Source of the DNA: Streptomyces sp. A2-16
Lineage (GTDB): Bacteria > Actinomycetota > Actinomycetes > Streptomycetales > Streptomycetaceae
NCBI RefSeq assembly: GCF_018128905.1
Contig: NZ_CP063808.1
Span: forward strand, 2,542,001-2,606,000
Reading direction: 5' to 3'
DNA: 64,000 bases
Below, piece after piece: positions 16,236-26,104 of the stretch. Numbering within the stretch: the first letter of the stretch is position 1; each line of letters starts with the position of its first letter. The translations under genes were made by a program, and so were the position numbers. The notes beneath the pieces are model-generated. The model was not told the DNA's origin. It ran no database searches and worked only from the letters and a program-made list of their open reading frames with translations.

Positions 16236-18365
16236 CTAGACCGGACGCTGCAGCACCACCATGCTCCGGTCCACCAGCGTCAGCCGGTCCCCGGCCTGCA
16301 CCTTCGCCCCCGTGCCCGGCGGCACCCCGTCCGGGCGGCCGGTGTCGACCACGACCTGCCACTGCCGGCCGTGGTTCACCGGGACCACGAAGTCGAGCGT
16401 CTTCGGCGAGGCGTTGAACATCAGCAGGAACGAGTCGTCGGTGATCCGCTCCCCGCGGGTGCCGGGCTCGGAGATCGCGTTGCCGTTGAGGAAGACCGTC
16501 AGCGCCGAGGCCTGCGCCCGGTCCCAGTCCCGCTGAGTCATCTCCTTGCCCTCGGGGGTGAACCAGGCGATGTCCGAGAGCTCGTCATGGGTGCCCTCCA
16601 CGGGCCGTCCGTGGAAGAAGCGCCGGCGCCGGAAGACCGGATGGTCCTTGCGCAGCCACACCATCGCGCGCGTGAAGGCCAGCAGCTCGCTGCCGAGCCC
16701 CGTCTCGTCCTCGTCGGCGTCCGGCCACTTCACCCAGGCCAGCTCGCTGTCCTGGCAGTAGGCGTTGTTGTTGCCGCGCTGCGTGCGCGCGACCTCGTCG
16801 CCGTGACTGATCATCGGCACGCCCTGGGACAGCATCAGCGTGGCGATGAAGTTGCGCATCTGGCGGGCGCGCAGCTCCCGCACGCCCGGGTCGTCGGTCT
16901 CGCCCTCGGCCCCGCAGTTCCAGGACCGGTTGTGGCTCTCGCCGTCGCGGTTGTCCTCACCGTTGGCCTCGTTGTGCTTCTCGTTGTACGAGACGAGGTC
17001 ACGCAGGGTGAAACCGTCGTGGCAGGTGACGAAGTTGATGGAGGCCAGCGGGCGGCGCCCGTCGTCCTGGTAGAGGTCGGAGGAACCGGTCAGCCGGGAC
17101 GCGAACTCCGCGAGCGCGCGGCCCTCACCCCGCCACAGGTCCCGCACGGTGTCGCGGTACTTGCCGTTCCACTCGGTCCACAGCGGCGGGAAGTTGCCCA
17201 CCTGGTAGCCGCCCTCGCCCACGTCCCACGGCTCGGCGATCAGCTTCACCTGGGAGACCACCGGGTCCTGCTGCACCAGGTCGAAGAACGACGACAGCCG
17301 GTCCACCTCGTGGAACTGCCGGGCCAGGGTGGCCGCCAGGTCGAAGCGGAAACCGTCGACGTGCATCTCGGTGACCCAGTACCTGAGCGAGTCCATGATC
17401 AGCTGGAGGACGTGCGGGGACCGCATGAGCAGCGAGTTCCCGGTGCCCGTGGTGTCCATGTAGTACCGCTGGTCGTCGGTCAGCCGGTAGTACTGCGGGT
17501 TGTCGAGCCCCTTGAAGGACAGCGTCGGGCCCAGATGGTTGCCCTCGGCGGTGTGGTTGTAGACGACGTCCAGGATGACCTCGATCCCGGCCTCGTGCAG
17601 CGCCCTGACCGCCGACTTGAACTCCAGGACCTGCTGTCCGCGGTCGCCCCAGGAGGCGTACGCGTTGTGCGGGGCGAAGAAACCGATGGTGTTGTAGCCC
17701 CAGTAGTTGTTCAGGCCCATGTCGACCAGGCGGTGGTCGTTCACGAACTGGTGGACCGGCATCAGCTCCAGGGTGGTGACGCCGAGCTCCACCAGGTGCT
17801 CGATGATCGCGGGGTGCGCTAGGGCGGCGTAGGTGCCGCGCAGCTCCTCCGGGAGCCCCGGGTGCCGCATGGTGAGGCCCTTGACGTGGGCCTCGTAGAT
17901 CACCGTCTCGTGGTACCCGATCCGGGGCCGCCGGTCGTCGCCCCAGTCGAAGTACGGGTTGACCACGACCGACGTCATGGTGTGCGGCGCCGAGTCGAGA
18001 TCGTTGCGCTTGTCGGGGGAGTCGAAGTGATAGCCGTACACCTCCTCGCCCCAGCGGATCGAACCGCTGATCGCGCGCGCGTACGGGTCGAGCAGCAGCT
18101 TCGACGAGTTGCAGCGCAAGCCCCGGTCGGGTGCGTACGGGCCGTGCGCACGGAAGCCGTAGCGCTGTCCGGGCATCACGCCGGGCAGGTACGCGTGCCG
18201 CACGAACGCGTCGCTCTCGCGCAGTTCCACCGCCGTTTCCGAGCCGTCGTCGTGCAACAGACACAGCTCTACTCGGTCCGCGGCCTCCGTGAAGACCGCA
18301 AAGTTGGTACCGGCGCCGTCGTACGTGGCACCGAGTGGATACGCCTCTCCAGGCCAGACCTGCAT
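16236..18365 (-). CDS. glgX: Glycogen debranching enzyme GlgX
   Basis: A 709-residue GH13 isoamylase-type enzyme that hydrolyses alpha-1,6 branches of glycogen limit dextrins. N-terminal CBM48 domain ([21 protein letters not shown]...), then the barrel with [11 protein letters not shown], the nucleophile region [13 protein letters not shown], the acid/base IAEPWDVG and [17 protein letters not shown]; it ends with the beta-sandwich domain. Length is standard for GlgX. It is a single gene with its own terminator and is divergent from the amine-oxidase pair. Confidence 0.96.
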   Translation of the reverse strand: MQVWPGEAYPLGATYDGAGTNFAVFTEAADRVELCLLHDDGSETAVELRESDAFVRHAYLPGVMPGQRYGFRAHGPYAPDRGLRCNSSKLLLDPYARAISGSIRWGEEVYGYHFDSPDKRNDLDSAPHTMTSVVVNPYFDWGDDRRPRIGYHETVIYEAHVKGLTMRHPGLPEELRGTYAALAHPAIIEHLVELGVTTLELMPVHQFVNDHRLVDMGLNNYWGYNTIGFFAPHNAYASWGDRGQQVLEFKSAVRALHEAGIEVILDVVYNHTAEGNHLGPTLSFKGLDNPQYYRLTDDQRYYMDTTGTGNSLLMRSPHVLQLIMDSLRYWVTEMHVDGFRFDLAATLARQFHEVDRLSSFFDLVQQDPVVSQVKLIAEPWDVGEGGYQVGNFPPLWTEWNGKYRDTVRDLWRGEGRALAEFASRLTGSSDLYQDDGRRPLASINFVTCHDGFTLRDLVSYNEKHNEANGEDNRDGESHNRSWNCGAEGETDDPGVRELRARQMRNFIATLMLSQGVPMISHGDEVARTQRGNNNAYCQDSELAWVKWPDADEDETGLGSELLAFTRAMVWLRKDHPVFRRRRFFHGRPVEGTHDELSDIAWFTPEGKEMTQRDWDRAQASALTVFLNGNAISEPGTRGERITDDSFLLMFNASPKTLDFVVPVNHGRQWQVVVDTGRPDGVPPGTGAKVQAGDRLTLVDRSMVVLQRPV

Positions 18366-18562
18366 GAAACGACTCTTTCAGCTGTGCCGCGCCGCGTGGG
18401 GCCCCTTGGCCCCGAGTGTCCCCGAAACTGATGGAACCACCTATGACTTACGTCCCTCTTACCGATCGACCGGAGCACGGGACGATCACAGAGACCGTTC
18501 CGTGCCGAACCATTGGGGCAGACACGTACTCCCGGAAGTTGCCCGGGGAGTAGGGGGAAGAT

Positions 18563-19381
18563 GTGCGCAAGATAGTGCACCGCCACCTCGGGAAGGTGGT
18601 GGCAGGTGCGGCGATCGCGGTGGCCGGGACCGCCGTGATGATCGGGATCACCCTGCCCGGCACGGCGGGGGCGGACGACACGGACGGCGGCAAGGCGGCC
18701 GCCGGACAGTCCGCGGCGCAGGCGGGACAGGGGGCGGACGGTTCCGTCGCGCCCGGCGTCGTCGAGCAGGCGCCGGCCGCCGAGGGTGAGAAGGGCAAGG
18801 GTCGCGACCCGCTCACCGACGACGAGATCAAGCGGGTCGAGCAGCTCGCCGTGAACCCGCAGATGATGAACGCCAGTGAGGACGTCGAGGGCGACCGCGG
18901 CCCCGAACGGCTCACCGTGGACCTCGCCGACCCGAAGGCCGGTGAACTGGACGACCCGAACGCGCCCCGGCGCGCGAACGTCACGTTCTACGACTACCGG
19001 GACGACGCCCTGGTCACCAGGACCGTCGACCTGGCCAGCGGCAAGGTCGTCGCGACCGGCACCCAGCACGGCGTCCAGCCGCCGCTGAGCAGCGCCGAGT
19101 ACGCCGAGGCCGCGAGCCTTCTGATCGCCGACCCGCTCGGCGCGGACCTGAAGGCCGACTACAAGGACGCCACCGACAAGGAACTCACCAACCCCGACCA
19201 GCTGCTGCTCACCGGCGCCGTGTACCGGGCCGTCCCGAGTGGCCAGCCCGCCGCGCTGGACAAGTGCGGCGAGCACCGCTGTGTGCGGCTGTTCCCGAAG
19301 GTGAAGAACGGCCCCTGGATCGACGCCAGGGCCTTCGTGATCGATCTGAGCGCCCGCAAGGTCGCCAAGCTCGAGAGCTGA
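18563..19381 (+). CDS. Secreted protein resembling copper amine oxidase N-terminal (N2/N3) domains
   Basis: A 272-residue exported protein. GTG 18563 lies behind GGGGGAAG; an ATG two bases earlier is out of frame. The N-terminus has a basic stretch, a hydrophobic core (VVAGAAIAVAGTAVMIGITL) and a likely cleavage after AGA. A low-complexity Ala/Gly/Gln linker (40-75) leads to a domain with the amine-oxidase N-domain pattern: LTDDEIKRVEQL, then NVTFYDYRDDALVTRTVDLASGKV, then GVQPPLSSAEYAEAASLLIADP. It is 58 bp upstream of the catalytic-domain gene on the same strand. I infer that the two make one oxidase from separate chains; the family reading is from pattern recognition, not an alignment. Confidence 0.75.
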   Translation: MRKIVHRHLGKVVAGAAIAVAGTAVMIGITLPGTAGADDTDGGKAAAGQSAAQAGQGADGSVAPGVVEQAPAAEGEKGKGRDPLTDDEIKRVEQLAVNPQMMNASEDVEGDRGPERLTVDLADPKAGELDDPNAPRRANVTFYDYRDDALVTRTVDLASGKVVATGTQHGVQPPLSSAEYAEAASLLIADPLGADLKADYKDATDKELTNPDQLLLTGAVYRAVPSGQPAALDKCGEHRCVRLFPKVKNGPWIDARAFVIDLSARKVAKLES

Positions 19382-19439
19382 TCCGCCTCCCTCAGTCCAC
19401 TTTTCCCACCTGCTCCTTCCGCAAGGGAGTCATCTCTTC

Positions 19440-20756
19440 ATGCGTGTCAACAGAATCAGCCGCGCGCGCAGGCACGCGGCCCTCGGCGTGTCCGTGGCCG
19501 CGCTGGCCGCCGGTGTCACCACCGGTGCGGGTCCGGCCGTCGCCCAGCCGAAGGCCGCCGCGGCGGCCGCGGAGTGCAGCACCGCCTACAAGATCGAGCA
19601 GAAGCTCTCCAGCGGCACGACCTGGCGGATGTGCTGGCGCTACGACAGCAAGGCCGGAATGGTGCTGGAGGACATCTCCTACCAGCCCAAGGGCGAGGCC
19701 ACCCCGATCAAGGTCCTCAACAGCGCGCGGCTCGGCCAGATCCACGTCCCCTACGACGACGGCAGCGTCGAGTACGACGACCTGACGGGCTTCGGCTTCG
19801 CCCAGGGCCTGATGAACCTGGACCCGGGCGAGTGTCCCGGCGGCACCATCAAGAAGGTCAAGGTCCCGGACTCCTGGGACCCGGACCGCGCCGAGGTCAA
19901 CGGCCTGTGCACCACGACCCGTTCCCGCGGCCACGCCTACCGCATGCAGGGCGACAGCGCCAACAAGGTCTACCAGGCCCAGGGCAAGGACCTGCTCGTC
20001 TACTCGGTCAACCAGGTCGGCTGGTACGAGTACATGACCGAGTGGCGCTTCCAGGACGACGGCACCATCACCATGAACCTCGGCGCGACCGGCAGCCTCT
20101 CCTACGAGGACTACGACGCCGGCGACGGCCGCGGCTGGCCGATCGGCAAGGGTCCCCGCGCCCAGGCCACCAGCCACAGCCACAACGCCTTCTGGCGCCT
20201 GGACTTCGCCCTCGACGGCTCCTCCAAGAACCGGGTCGAGCAGTACGACTCGACGGTCACCGCGGCCGCCCAGGGCCAGCAGGCGCCGACGACCAAGACC
20301 ACCCGCACCCCGGTCACCAAGGAACTCGCCGGCGACGCCAAGAGCTACCGCTGGTGGCGCATGGTCAGCGCGGTCGGCAAGAACAAGGACTGGCACCAGC
20401 GGTCGTACGAGATCGTCCCCGGTCCGAGCACCAAGTACCCGGGCCGCAGCTTCACCAAGCACGACGTGTACTTCACCGAGTACAACCAGTGCGAGCAGTT
20501 CGCCAGCAACAACACCGGCAGCTGCGCCGCCGGAGCGGGCAATTCCGTCGACAAGTGGGTCAACGGCCAGACCCTCACCCACCCGGTCGTCTGGATGAAC
20601 GTGGGCTTCCACCACATCGCGCGGGACGAGGACCAGCAGCCCATGCCGGTCCACTGGCAGGGATTCTCCGTCGCCCCCAGGGACGTCACGGCTATGAATC
20701 CGCTCACTCCGGCCGAGCTCGCCGGGCAGAACGGCCACTGGGAGTTCGGTAGTTGA
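19440..20756 (+). CDS. Compact secreted copper amine oxidase (catalytic domain only)
   Basis: A 438-residue exported protein with a twin-Arg-like leader (RARRHAALGVSVAALAAG). The rest matches the copper amine oxidase catalytic domain: candidate catalytic Asp in VEYDDLTGFGF (113/114), cofactor site VGWYEY with Tyr196 at the topaquinone position, metal ligands H246-x-H248 in SHSHNAFWRLDF, and third ligand H392 in FHHIARDED. The Asn normally preceding the cofactor Tyr is Trp195 here. Normal enzymes are about 640-720 residues with N2 and N3 domains on the same chain. These seem to be on the preceding gene. Expected reaction: primary amine + O2 to aldehyde, ammonia and H2O2 outside the cell. Confidence 0.85.
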   Translation: MRVNRISRARRHAALGVSVAALAAGVTTGAGPAVAQPKAAAAAAECSTAYKIEQKLSSGTTWRMCWRYDSKAGMVLEDISYQPKGEATPIKVLNSARLGQIHVPYDDGSVEYDDLTGFGFAQGLMNLDPGECPGGTIKKVKVPDSWDPDRAEVNGLCTTTRSRGHAYRMQGDSANKVYQAQGKDLLVYSVNQVGWYEYMTEWRFQDDGTITMNLGATGSLSYEDYDAGDGRGWPIGKGPRAQATSHSHNAFWRLDFALDGSSKNRVEQYDSTVTAAAQGQQAPTTKTTRTPVTKELAGDAKSYRWWRMVSAVGKNKDWHQRSYEIVPGPSTKYPGRSFTKHDVYFTEYNQCEQFASNNTGSCAAGAGNSVDKWVNGQTLTHPVVWMNVGFHHIARDEDQQPMPVHWQGFSVAPRDVTAMNPLTPAELAGQNGHWEFGS

Positions 20757-20871
20757 GAACGACCCTGTCCATCCGGCTGCACCGCCGACCGCTCCCGGAG
20801 TACCCTTCCTTGATCGTTGGGTGGGGGTGACCCCTCGGGCCGAGCCCGGGGGAGCGGAAGGCGGTGCGCGG

Positions 20872-22116
20872 GTGGGCTCGGGAGGGCTGGAGTTGCCCCC
20901 TGGTGACGAGGGTCACGAGGGGAACTCCCAAGACGCCCCGCCCGGCACGGTGTCCCTGGCACGGCCGATGGACGCGGGAGCGACGATCGGGCCGGAGCTG
21001 GACTGGGACGCCGACGCCTGGCGCGAGGTGCGTACGCGCGCACAACGGGCGGGGCGGGCCTACATCTGGCTGAACCTCGTCGAACAGCGGCTGCGGGCTG
21101 TCGTGGCCGCTGTTCTGCGTCCCATCTACGAACCCGTCCACGGCCACGACGACTGGGTGGTGGCCGCCGCCGGGCCCGCCGGTCAGGAGTGGGTCCAGCG
21201 TGCGGTCGCCGTCCGCGAAGTCAGCCGCCGCAAGGGCTACTTGCTCGACCCCGCCGACGACAACGTCCTCAGCTTCCTCACGCTGCCCCAGCTGCGCGAG
21301 CTGATGGTGCAGCACTGGCCCTGCTTCGAGCCCTACTTCGACGACCGGCGGGACGTCGAACTGGCCCTGGACGAGCTGGAGGTGACGCGCAACGTCGTCT
21401 CCCGCAACCGGGCCCTGTCCGAGGCCGTCCTCGGCCAGGCCGAGCGTGCCTCCGCCAAACTCCTCGAGATACTCGGCGCCGGCGGTGACGTGCCGTCCGC
21501 CCGCCGACTGCCCGTGGACGCGGTCGAGGACCTGGTGGGCGACCGGTACGCCGACGTGGTCGCCGTGCACCCCGACCGGGTGCGGCTGCTGCGGCAGTTC
21601 CCCGCCGAGGACATCTTCGGCGGCGCCCGCCGGCTCGACGCCGTCGGCATCGGCCTCAACCTCCTCGTGCAGAACTTCTCCGGCCGCCGTCTGGTGCGGC
21701 TCGCCGAGGCGGGCTGCCGGGTGCGGCTGCTGTTCCTCAACCCGGCCTCCAGCGCGGTCAAGCGACGCGAGCGGGAACTCGGCATGAAGCGGGGCGAGTT
21801 GAGCCGTGCCGTCGAGATGAACATCCTGCACATGCGCCGGGTGCGGTCGAGACTGCGCGACCCGGGCGCCTTCGAGATCCAGGTCTACGACGACACCCCG
21901 CGCTTCACGGCCTACCTCGTGGACGGCGACGGCACCGACGGCATAGCGGTCGTGCAGTCCTATCTGCGCCGGTCGCGGGGCATGGAGGCGCCGGTCCTCG
22001 TGCTGCGCAACGGAAACCGGGTCGTCAAGGCGGGCGATGTGGACGACAGCGGTCTCTTCCCCACCTACCGCGAGGAGTTCGAGACGAACTGGGCGGATTC
22101 GCGGCCGGTGTCCTGA
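20872..22116 (+). CDS. SAV2148-family HEPN-domain protein
   Basis: A 414-residue protein of a conserved Streptomyces family named after SAV2148. The N-terminal half is a HEPN-like helical domain (RAGRAYIWLNLVEQRLRAVV ... FLTLPQLRELMVQHW), the C-terminal half has RLAEAGCRVRLLFLNP and FTAYLVDGDG, resembling a degenerate phospholipase-D-like fold. GTG 20872 is preferred: GGAGCGGAAGG is at a suitable distance and the residues that follow (GSGGLELPPGDEG) look like the family start; GTGs at 20821 and 20827 are possible. No toxin or antitoxin partner is adjacent. Its cellular role is not known to me. Confidence 0.85.
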   Translation: MGSGGLELPPGDEGHEGNSQDAPPGTVSLARPMDAGATIGPELDWDADAWREVRTRAQRAGRAYIWLNLVEQRLRAVVAAVLRPIYEPVHGHDDWVVAAAGPAGQEWVQRAVAVREVSRRKGYLLDPADDNVLSFLTLPQLRELMVQHWPCFEPYFDDRRDVELALDELEVTRNVVSRNRALSEAVLGQAERASAKLLEILGAGGDVPSARRLPVDAVEDLVGDRYADVVAVHPDRVRLLRQFPAEDIFGGARRLDAVGIGLNLLVQNFSGRRLVRLAEAGCRVRLLFLNPASSAVKRRERELGMKRGELSRAVEMNILHMRRVRSRLRDPGAFEIQVYDDTPRFTAYLVDGDGTDGIAVVQSYLRRSRGMEAPVLVLRNGNRVVKAGDVDDSGLFPTYREEFETNWADSRPVS

Positions 22117-22227
22117 AGTGTCCAGGGTTGCGATGCCGCCAAGCGGAATGCGGTCCTCTGATTGTCAGTGGCACATGGGAAGGTGGAGACCACTGGGGGA
22201 AAGCACCACCAAGAAGGGGGACCGCCC

Positions 22228-22950
22228 ATGGGCTGGCACCGAGAGCTGCTGATCGGCTTCGACCTGGAGACGACCGGCACCGATCCGCGCGAGGCGCGCA
22301 TCGTCACGGGAGCCGTGATCGAGGTCAGGGACGGGCAGCCGCTCGGACGCCGGGAGTGGCTGGCGGACCCGGGCATGGAGATCCCGGCGGACGCCGTCGC
22401 GGTGCACGGGATCAGCAATGAGCGGGCGGCCGCCGAGGGCCGCCCCGCCGACCAGGTCGCCGACGCCATCGCGGACGTCCTCACCACCTACTGGAAGACG
22501 GGCGTCCCGGTCGTCGCGTACAACGCCGCCTTCGATCTGAGCCTGCTCTCCGCCGAACTGCGCCGGTACGACCTGCCGTCCCTGAGTGAACGCCTGGGCG
22601 GCCTCGACCCGGCCCCGGTCATCGACCCGTACACCATCGACCGCTCGGTGGACCGCTACCGCCGCGGCAAGCGCAACCTCGAAGCGGTCTGCACGGAGTA
22701 CGGCGTCGCGCTCGACGCCGCCCACGACGCCTGCGCCGACGCCCTCGCCGCGGCCCGGCTGGCCTGCGCGATAGCCGTGCGCCATCCCAAGGTCGCCGCC
22801 CTGGGCCCGGCGGACCTGCACCGCCGTCAGATCGAGTGGTACGCCGAGTGGGCGGCGGACTTCCAGGACTTCCTGCGCCGCAAGGGCGACGCGACAGCGG
22901 TGGTCGACGGCACCTGGCCGCTGCGCGAGCCGGCCGACGAGACGGTATGA
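22228..22950 (+). CDS. DEDDh 3'-5' exonuclease (DNA polymerase III epsilon-like)
   Basis: A 240-residue single-domain exonuclease with the three DEDDh motifs: GFDLETTGTD (Exo I), YNAAFDLSLL (Exo II) and AHDACADALAAARL (Exo III, H and D). Expected to trim 3' ends of DNA or RNA in repair or turnover. ATG 22228 follows AAGAAGGGGG; an upstream GTG gives a longer frame without coding bias. It stands alone, 112 bp after the HEPN gene and convergent with the DMT transporter. Confidence 0.9.
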   Translation: MGWHRELLIGFDLETTGTDPREARIVTGAVIEVRDGQPLGRREWLADPGMEIPADAVAVHGISNERAAAEGRPADQVADAIADVLTTYWKTGVPVVAYNAAFDLSLLSAELRRYDLPSLSERLGGLDPAPVIDPYTIDRSVDRYRRGKRNLEAVCTEYGVALDAAHDACADALAAARLACAIAVRHPKVAALGPADLHRRQIEWYAEWAADFQDFLRRKGDATAVVDGTWPLREPADETV

Positions 22951-23046
22951 GCGGGGCTCACCCCGGCTGCGGGCCGGCGACGGACTCCCTCCGGGGCTTC
23001 GCCGACGGCTCGTGGTCGGCCGCCGGCCGCTCGATCCTCCGCGAGC

Positions 23047-24081
23047 TCAGACGGCCGTAGGTGTCGCGGGCGTCGTGGTGTCGCGGGCGTCGTCGGGCTT
23101 CGGGGGTTCCTCGTCGGTGAGGTGCGCGTGCGCTTCGGCGCGGGGCGGGGCGGCCCCGCGGTGGGCTCGTTCCACGGACTGCCCCCAGTAGGTGCCGGTG
23201 ACCATCAGTACCGCTCCGAGCCCGGTCAGAGCGGTGAAGTGCTCGCCGCCCAGGGCGAGTCCCACCGCGGCGGCCCAGATCGGCTCGGTGCCCAGCAGCA
23301 GACTGGCCCGGCTGGCCGAGGTGCGCTGCACCGCCCAGGTCTGGGCGAGGAAGGCGAACACACTGCAGAACAGGGCGAGATAGAGCAGCTGGGCCCAGGT
23401 CGCCGTTCCCGCGTGGGCCAGGGTCGGGAGCTCGTGCGCGGACAGGGGGAGGAACAGAGCGGTGCCGACGAGGGTCTGCACGGTCGTGAGATGCATCGGC
23501 CTGATCGCCCGGCCCGTGGTGAGCCGGCCGACCAGCGCCACATGGCCGGCCCGCACGACCGCGGCCCCGAGCATCAGCAGGTCGCCGAGGCGGGGCGCGT
23601 GGAAGCCGTTGCCCGCCATGAGCAGTCCGACGGCCAGGACGCACACACCGGCCGCGGCGTAGAAGGCGGGCGGGAGGCCGCCCCGGTGGCCGGTGCGGTC
23701 GAGGAGGGGGGTCAGGACGATGGTCAGGCTGATGATGAGCCCCGCGTTGGCGGCGCTGGTGTGGGCGACGCCGTAGGTCTCGACGACCAGGACGGCGGCC
23801 TGGGTCAGGCCCAGGGGCACCCCGGCCCGGAGCTCCTCACGGGTCCACCGGCGGGGCCCTCGCCCGGAGACGAGGACGCCCAGACAGGCGAGCGCGGACA
23901 GGGCGTAGCGGGCGAGGAGCACCAGCAGGACAGGCAGGGCGGACGTCGCCGTCTGGGCGGAGAGATAACTCGAACCCCAGACGATCGCGACCAGCAGGAG
24001 TACCACGTCGGTACGGCGGGCGTCGGACACCTCCCCACGGTCCACCAGGAGCCCGTTGAAGCCCAGAGGCACCTTCTTCAA
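23047..24081 (-). CDS. EamA/DMT-family transporter
   Basis: A polytopic protein of about 330-344 residues with two EamA repeats of five helices (first repeat from VVLLLVAIVWGSSYLSAQ, second from GDLLMLGAAVVRAGHVALVGRL) and a polar C-terminal tail rich in Thr/Pro. Likely exports an amino acid or metabolite. The start is uncertain: TTG 24081, GTG 24045 and GTG 24030 are all in frame; the last one gives the usual family beginning SDARRTD. It is divergent from the LysR gene with only about 41 bp between, so the LysR protein probably controls it. Confidence 0.88.
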   Translation of the reverse strand: MKKVPLGFNGLLVDRGEVSDARRTDVVLLLVAIVWGSSYLSAQTATSALPVLLVLLARYALSALACLGVLVSGRGPRRWTREELRAGVPLGLTQAAVLVVETYGVAHTSAANAGLIISLTIVLTPLLDRTGHRGGLPPAFYAAAGVCVLAVGLLMAGNGFHAPRLGDLLMLGAAVVRAGHVALVGRLTTGRAIRPMHLTTVQTLVGTALFLPLSAHELPTLAHAGTATWAQLLYLALFCSVFAFLAQTWAVQRTSASRASLLLGTEPIWAAAVGLALGGEHFTALTGLGAVLMVTGTYWGQSVERAHRGAAPPRAEAHAHLTDEEPPKPDDARDTTTPATPTAV

Positions 24082-24122
24082 CGATCTTTTAGTTTTGCTG
24101 CACGGTTCCCTAGACTCGGGAG

Positions 24123-25031
24123 GTGGACGAACGACAGCTGCGGATCCTGCGGGAACTCGGCGAACTGGGCAGCGTGACCGCGGTCGCCGAGGCGCTGCTG
24201 GTGACCCCGTCGGCGATCTCCCAGCAGCTCAGACTGCTGCAGCGGTCGGTCAGGGTGCCGCTGACCGAGCGCGACGGCCGACGGCTGGTGCTCACGGACG
24301 CCGGGCAGGCGCTCGCGGGCGCGGCCATCGAGGTGGAGACGGCGCTGGCCCGCGCGCGGCACACGGTCGAGGAGTTCGCGGACCGGCCCGAGGGCGAGGT
24401 GTCGGTGGCGGCCTTCCACAGCGCGGGCGCGGCCTTCTTCCCCCTGCTGCTGCGTGCCCTCGCCGACCCGGGCGGCCCCGTACCGAGGCTGGCCGACGAG
24501 GACGTCCCGCAGGAGGACTTCCCCCGCCTCACCCGCGCGTACGACCTCGTCCTGGCCCACCGCCTCGACCACGCCGGCGCCTGGCCGCCCACGGTGACGG
24601 CCACCACGCTCCTGCGCGAACCGCTGGACGTCGCCATGCCCGCCGACCACCCCTTGGCGGCCAAGGGCCGGGTGACTCCGGCGGACGTGGCCGGCGAGCC
24701 CTGGATCACCGTCCACGACGGCTTCCCGGTCATGGCCACCATCGAGGCGATCGGGGCGGCGGCGGGCCACCGGCTGCACCTCGCCCACCGCATCAACGAG
24801 TTCGCGGTGGCGGCGGAGGCGGTGGCGGCGGGGGGAGGCCTGGCGCTGATGCCCCGCTGGACGATGCGCCGCCATCCGGCGTTGGTGCTGAGACCGCTGA
24901 GCGGCGTACGGGCCAGGCGCCGCATCGACGCCCTGTACCGCCCGGAGAGAACGGCGAGGAGGGCGGTCCGCACGGTGCTGACCGAACTGCGGAGGGCGGC
25001 GCTTGTGATTCAGGGCGAGGAGACTTCCTGA
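24123..25031 (+). CDS. LysR-family transcriptional regulator
   Basis: A 302-residue regulator: N-terminal HTH (MDERQLRILRELGELGSVTAVAEALLVTPSAISQQLRLLQ) and a C-terminal periplasmic-binding-like effector domain. GTG 24123 is the start by homology; TAGACT (24111-24116) ends 6 nt before it, so the mRNA is probably leaderless. The divergent transporter shares the very short intergenic region, the classical arrangement in which LysR activates or represses the neighbour in response to its substrate. Confidence 0.92.
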   Translation: MDERQLRILRELGELGSVTAVAEALLVTPSAISQQLRLLQRSVRVPLTERDGRRLVLTDAGQALAGAAIEVETALARARHTVEEFADRPEGEVSVAAFHSAGAAFFPLLLRALADPGGPVPRLADEDVPQEDFPRLTRAYDLVLAHRLDHAGAWPPTVTATTLLREPLDVAMPADHPLAAKGRVTPADVAGEPWITVHDGFPVMATIEAIGAAAGHRLHLAHRINEFAVAAEAVAAGGGLALMPRWTMRRHPALVLRPLSGVRARRRIDALYRPERTARRAVRTVLTELRRAALVIQGEETS

Positions 25032-25037
25032 GGGCGG

Positions 25038-25892
25038 TCAGAACGCATACCACCGCACCGTCTCGTCGCCGTCCCGCAGCGAAGCCACCCTCCGCTCGAA
25101 CTCCGCCAACGCCTTGGGGTTCGACGGCGCGTGCTGGGCGACCCACGCACAGCTGGCCGTCTCCCGGGCACCCCGCAGCACCGAGCACCCCTCCCACTCC
25201 CGCACGTCCCATCCGTAGGCGGCGGTGAACGAGTCGTAGGCGTCCGCGGACAGCCCGTACCGGTCCCGGGACAGAGCCATGACCACCAGATCGTGCTCGC
25301 GCAGATCCGAGGAGAAGGTCTCCAGGTCGACGAGGAACGGTCCGGAGGGCCCGACGTGCACATTGCGGGGCAGCGCGTCCCCGTGGATCGGCCCCGGCGT
25401 CAGACGAGGCGTCACCGCGGCCGCCGCCCCCACGAAGCCGTCCCGCCGCCGACGCAGATACTCGGCGTCGGCGGAGGAGATCGCGTCCCCCGCGAGCCGC
25501 AGCCACCGCTCGACACCGCCCAGCAGCTCACGCGGCGGCAGCTCGAACGGCGGCGCCGGCAGCGCGTGCACGACCCGCAGCAGTTCGGCCAAATCCCGCG
25601 GTCCGGCGGGCCGTACGGCGTCGGGAAGCCGGTGCCACAGCGTCACCGGATGGCCGTCGACCAGTCGTGCCTCCGGCTCGGCCGCCCGCACCGCGGGCAC
25701 CTCCGCCTGCGCCAGCCACAGGGCGATGTCCAGTTCCCGGCGCGCCCGGTCGAGGAGTTCGGCGTCGCGGCCCACCTTGACGACCAGGTCATCGACGGCG
25801 AACACGGCGTTCTCGCCGAGGGCGAGCAGTCGCGCCGGCCCCACCGGCAGCCCCGCCGCGGCCAGTACGTCCCGCGCCCGTGTCTCGTCCAT
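25038..25892 (-). CDS. Aminoglycoside-phosphotransferase-fold (APH) kinase-like protein
   Basis: A 284-residue protein of the APH/choline-kinase family: N-lobe with ENAVFAVDDLVVKVGRD (ATP-anchoring Lys), C-lobe with PGPIHGDALPRNVHV (HGD catalytic motif) and FLVDLETF (metal-binding D). Members phosphorylate small hydroxyl substrates such as homoserine, choline, macrolides or aminoglycosides. ATG 25892 is chosen for the GGGAGG 7 bp upstream. It converges with the LysR gene with 6 bp between. Proximity to erm and mgt, 3.5 kb away, is not enough to call it a resistance kinase. Confidence 0.82.
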   Translation of the reverse strand: MDETRARDVLAAAGLPVGPARLLALGENAVFAVDDLVVKVGRDAELLDRARRELDIALWLAQAEVPAVRAAEPEARLVDGHPVTLWHRLPDAVRPAGPRDLAELLRVVHALPAPPFELPPRELLGGVERWLRLAGDAISSADAEYLRRRRDGFVGAAAAVTPRLTPGPIHGDALPRNVHVGPSGPFLVDLETFSSDLREHDLVVMALSRDRYGLSADAYDSFTAAYGWDVREWEGCSVLRGARETASCAWVAQHAPSNPKALAEFERRVASLRDGDETVRWYAF

Positions 25893-26104
25893 CGTCCGGC
25901 CTCCCGCTCCCGACATGTCGCGCATGCCTGTGTATTGCCACCGCGAACGGCGTCGAGTTCGCGCCATCGCCCGGCCAGTCTCGCATTCCCACAGGTGGGC
26001 ACGTGTGCGCGCTGCCTTGACGGCGCATACCCCCTTCACGACCATGACGGGGGCCCGGGCCGGGAGGGCCGGATCGTCACGAACCGCGCGAAGGAGCCGA
26101 TCAC

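Noticed and set aside
25038..25892. Reading the phosphotransferase as a macrolide or aminoglycoside resistance kinase linked to erm/mgt
   Set aside because: It is separated by the sugar importer and lies on the other strand; the APH fold is shared by many unrelated kinases.
25943..25962. GCGAAC...GTTCGC inverted repeat before the phosphotransferase gene
   Set aside because: Only 6-bp arms with an 8-bp gap; expected by chance at this base composition.
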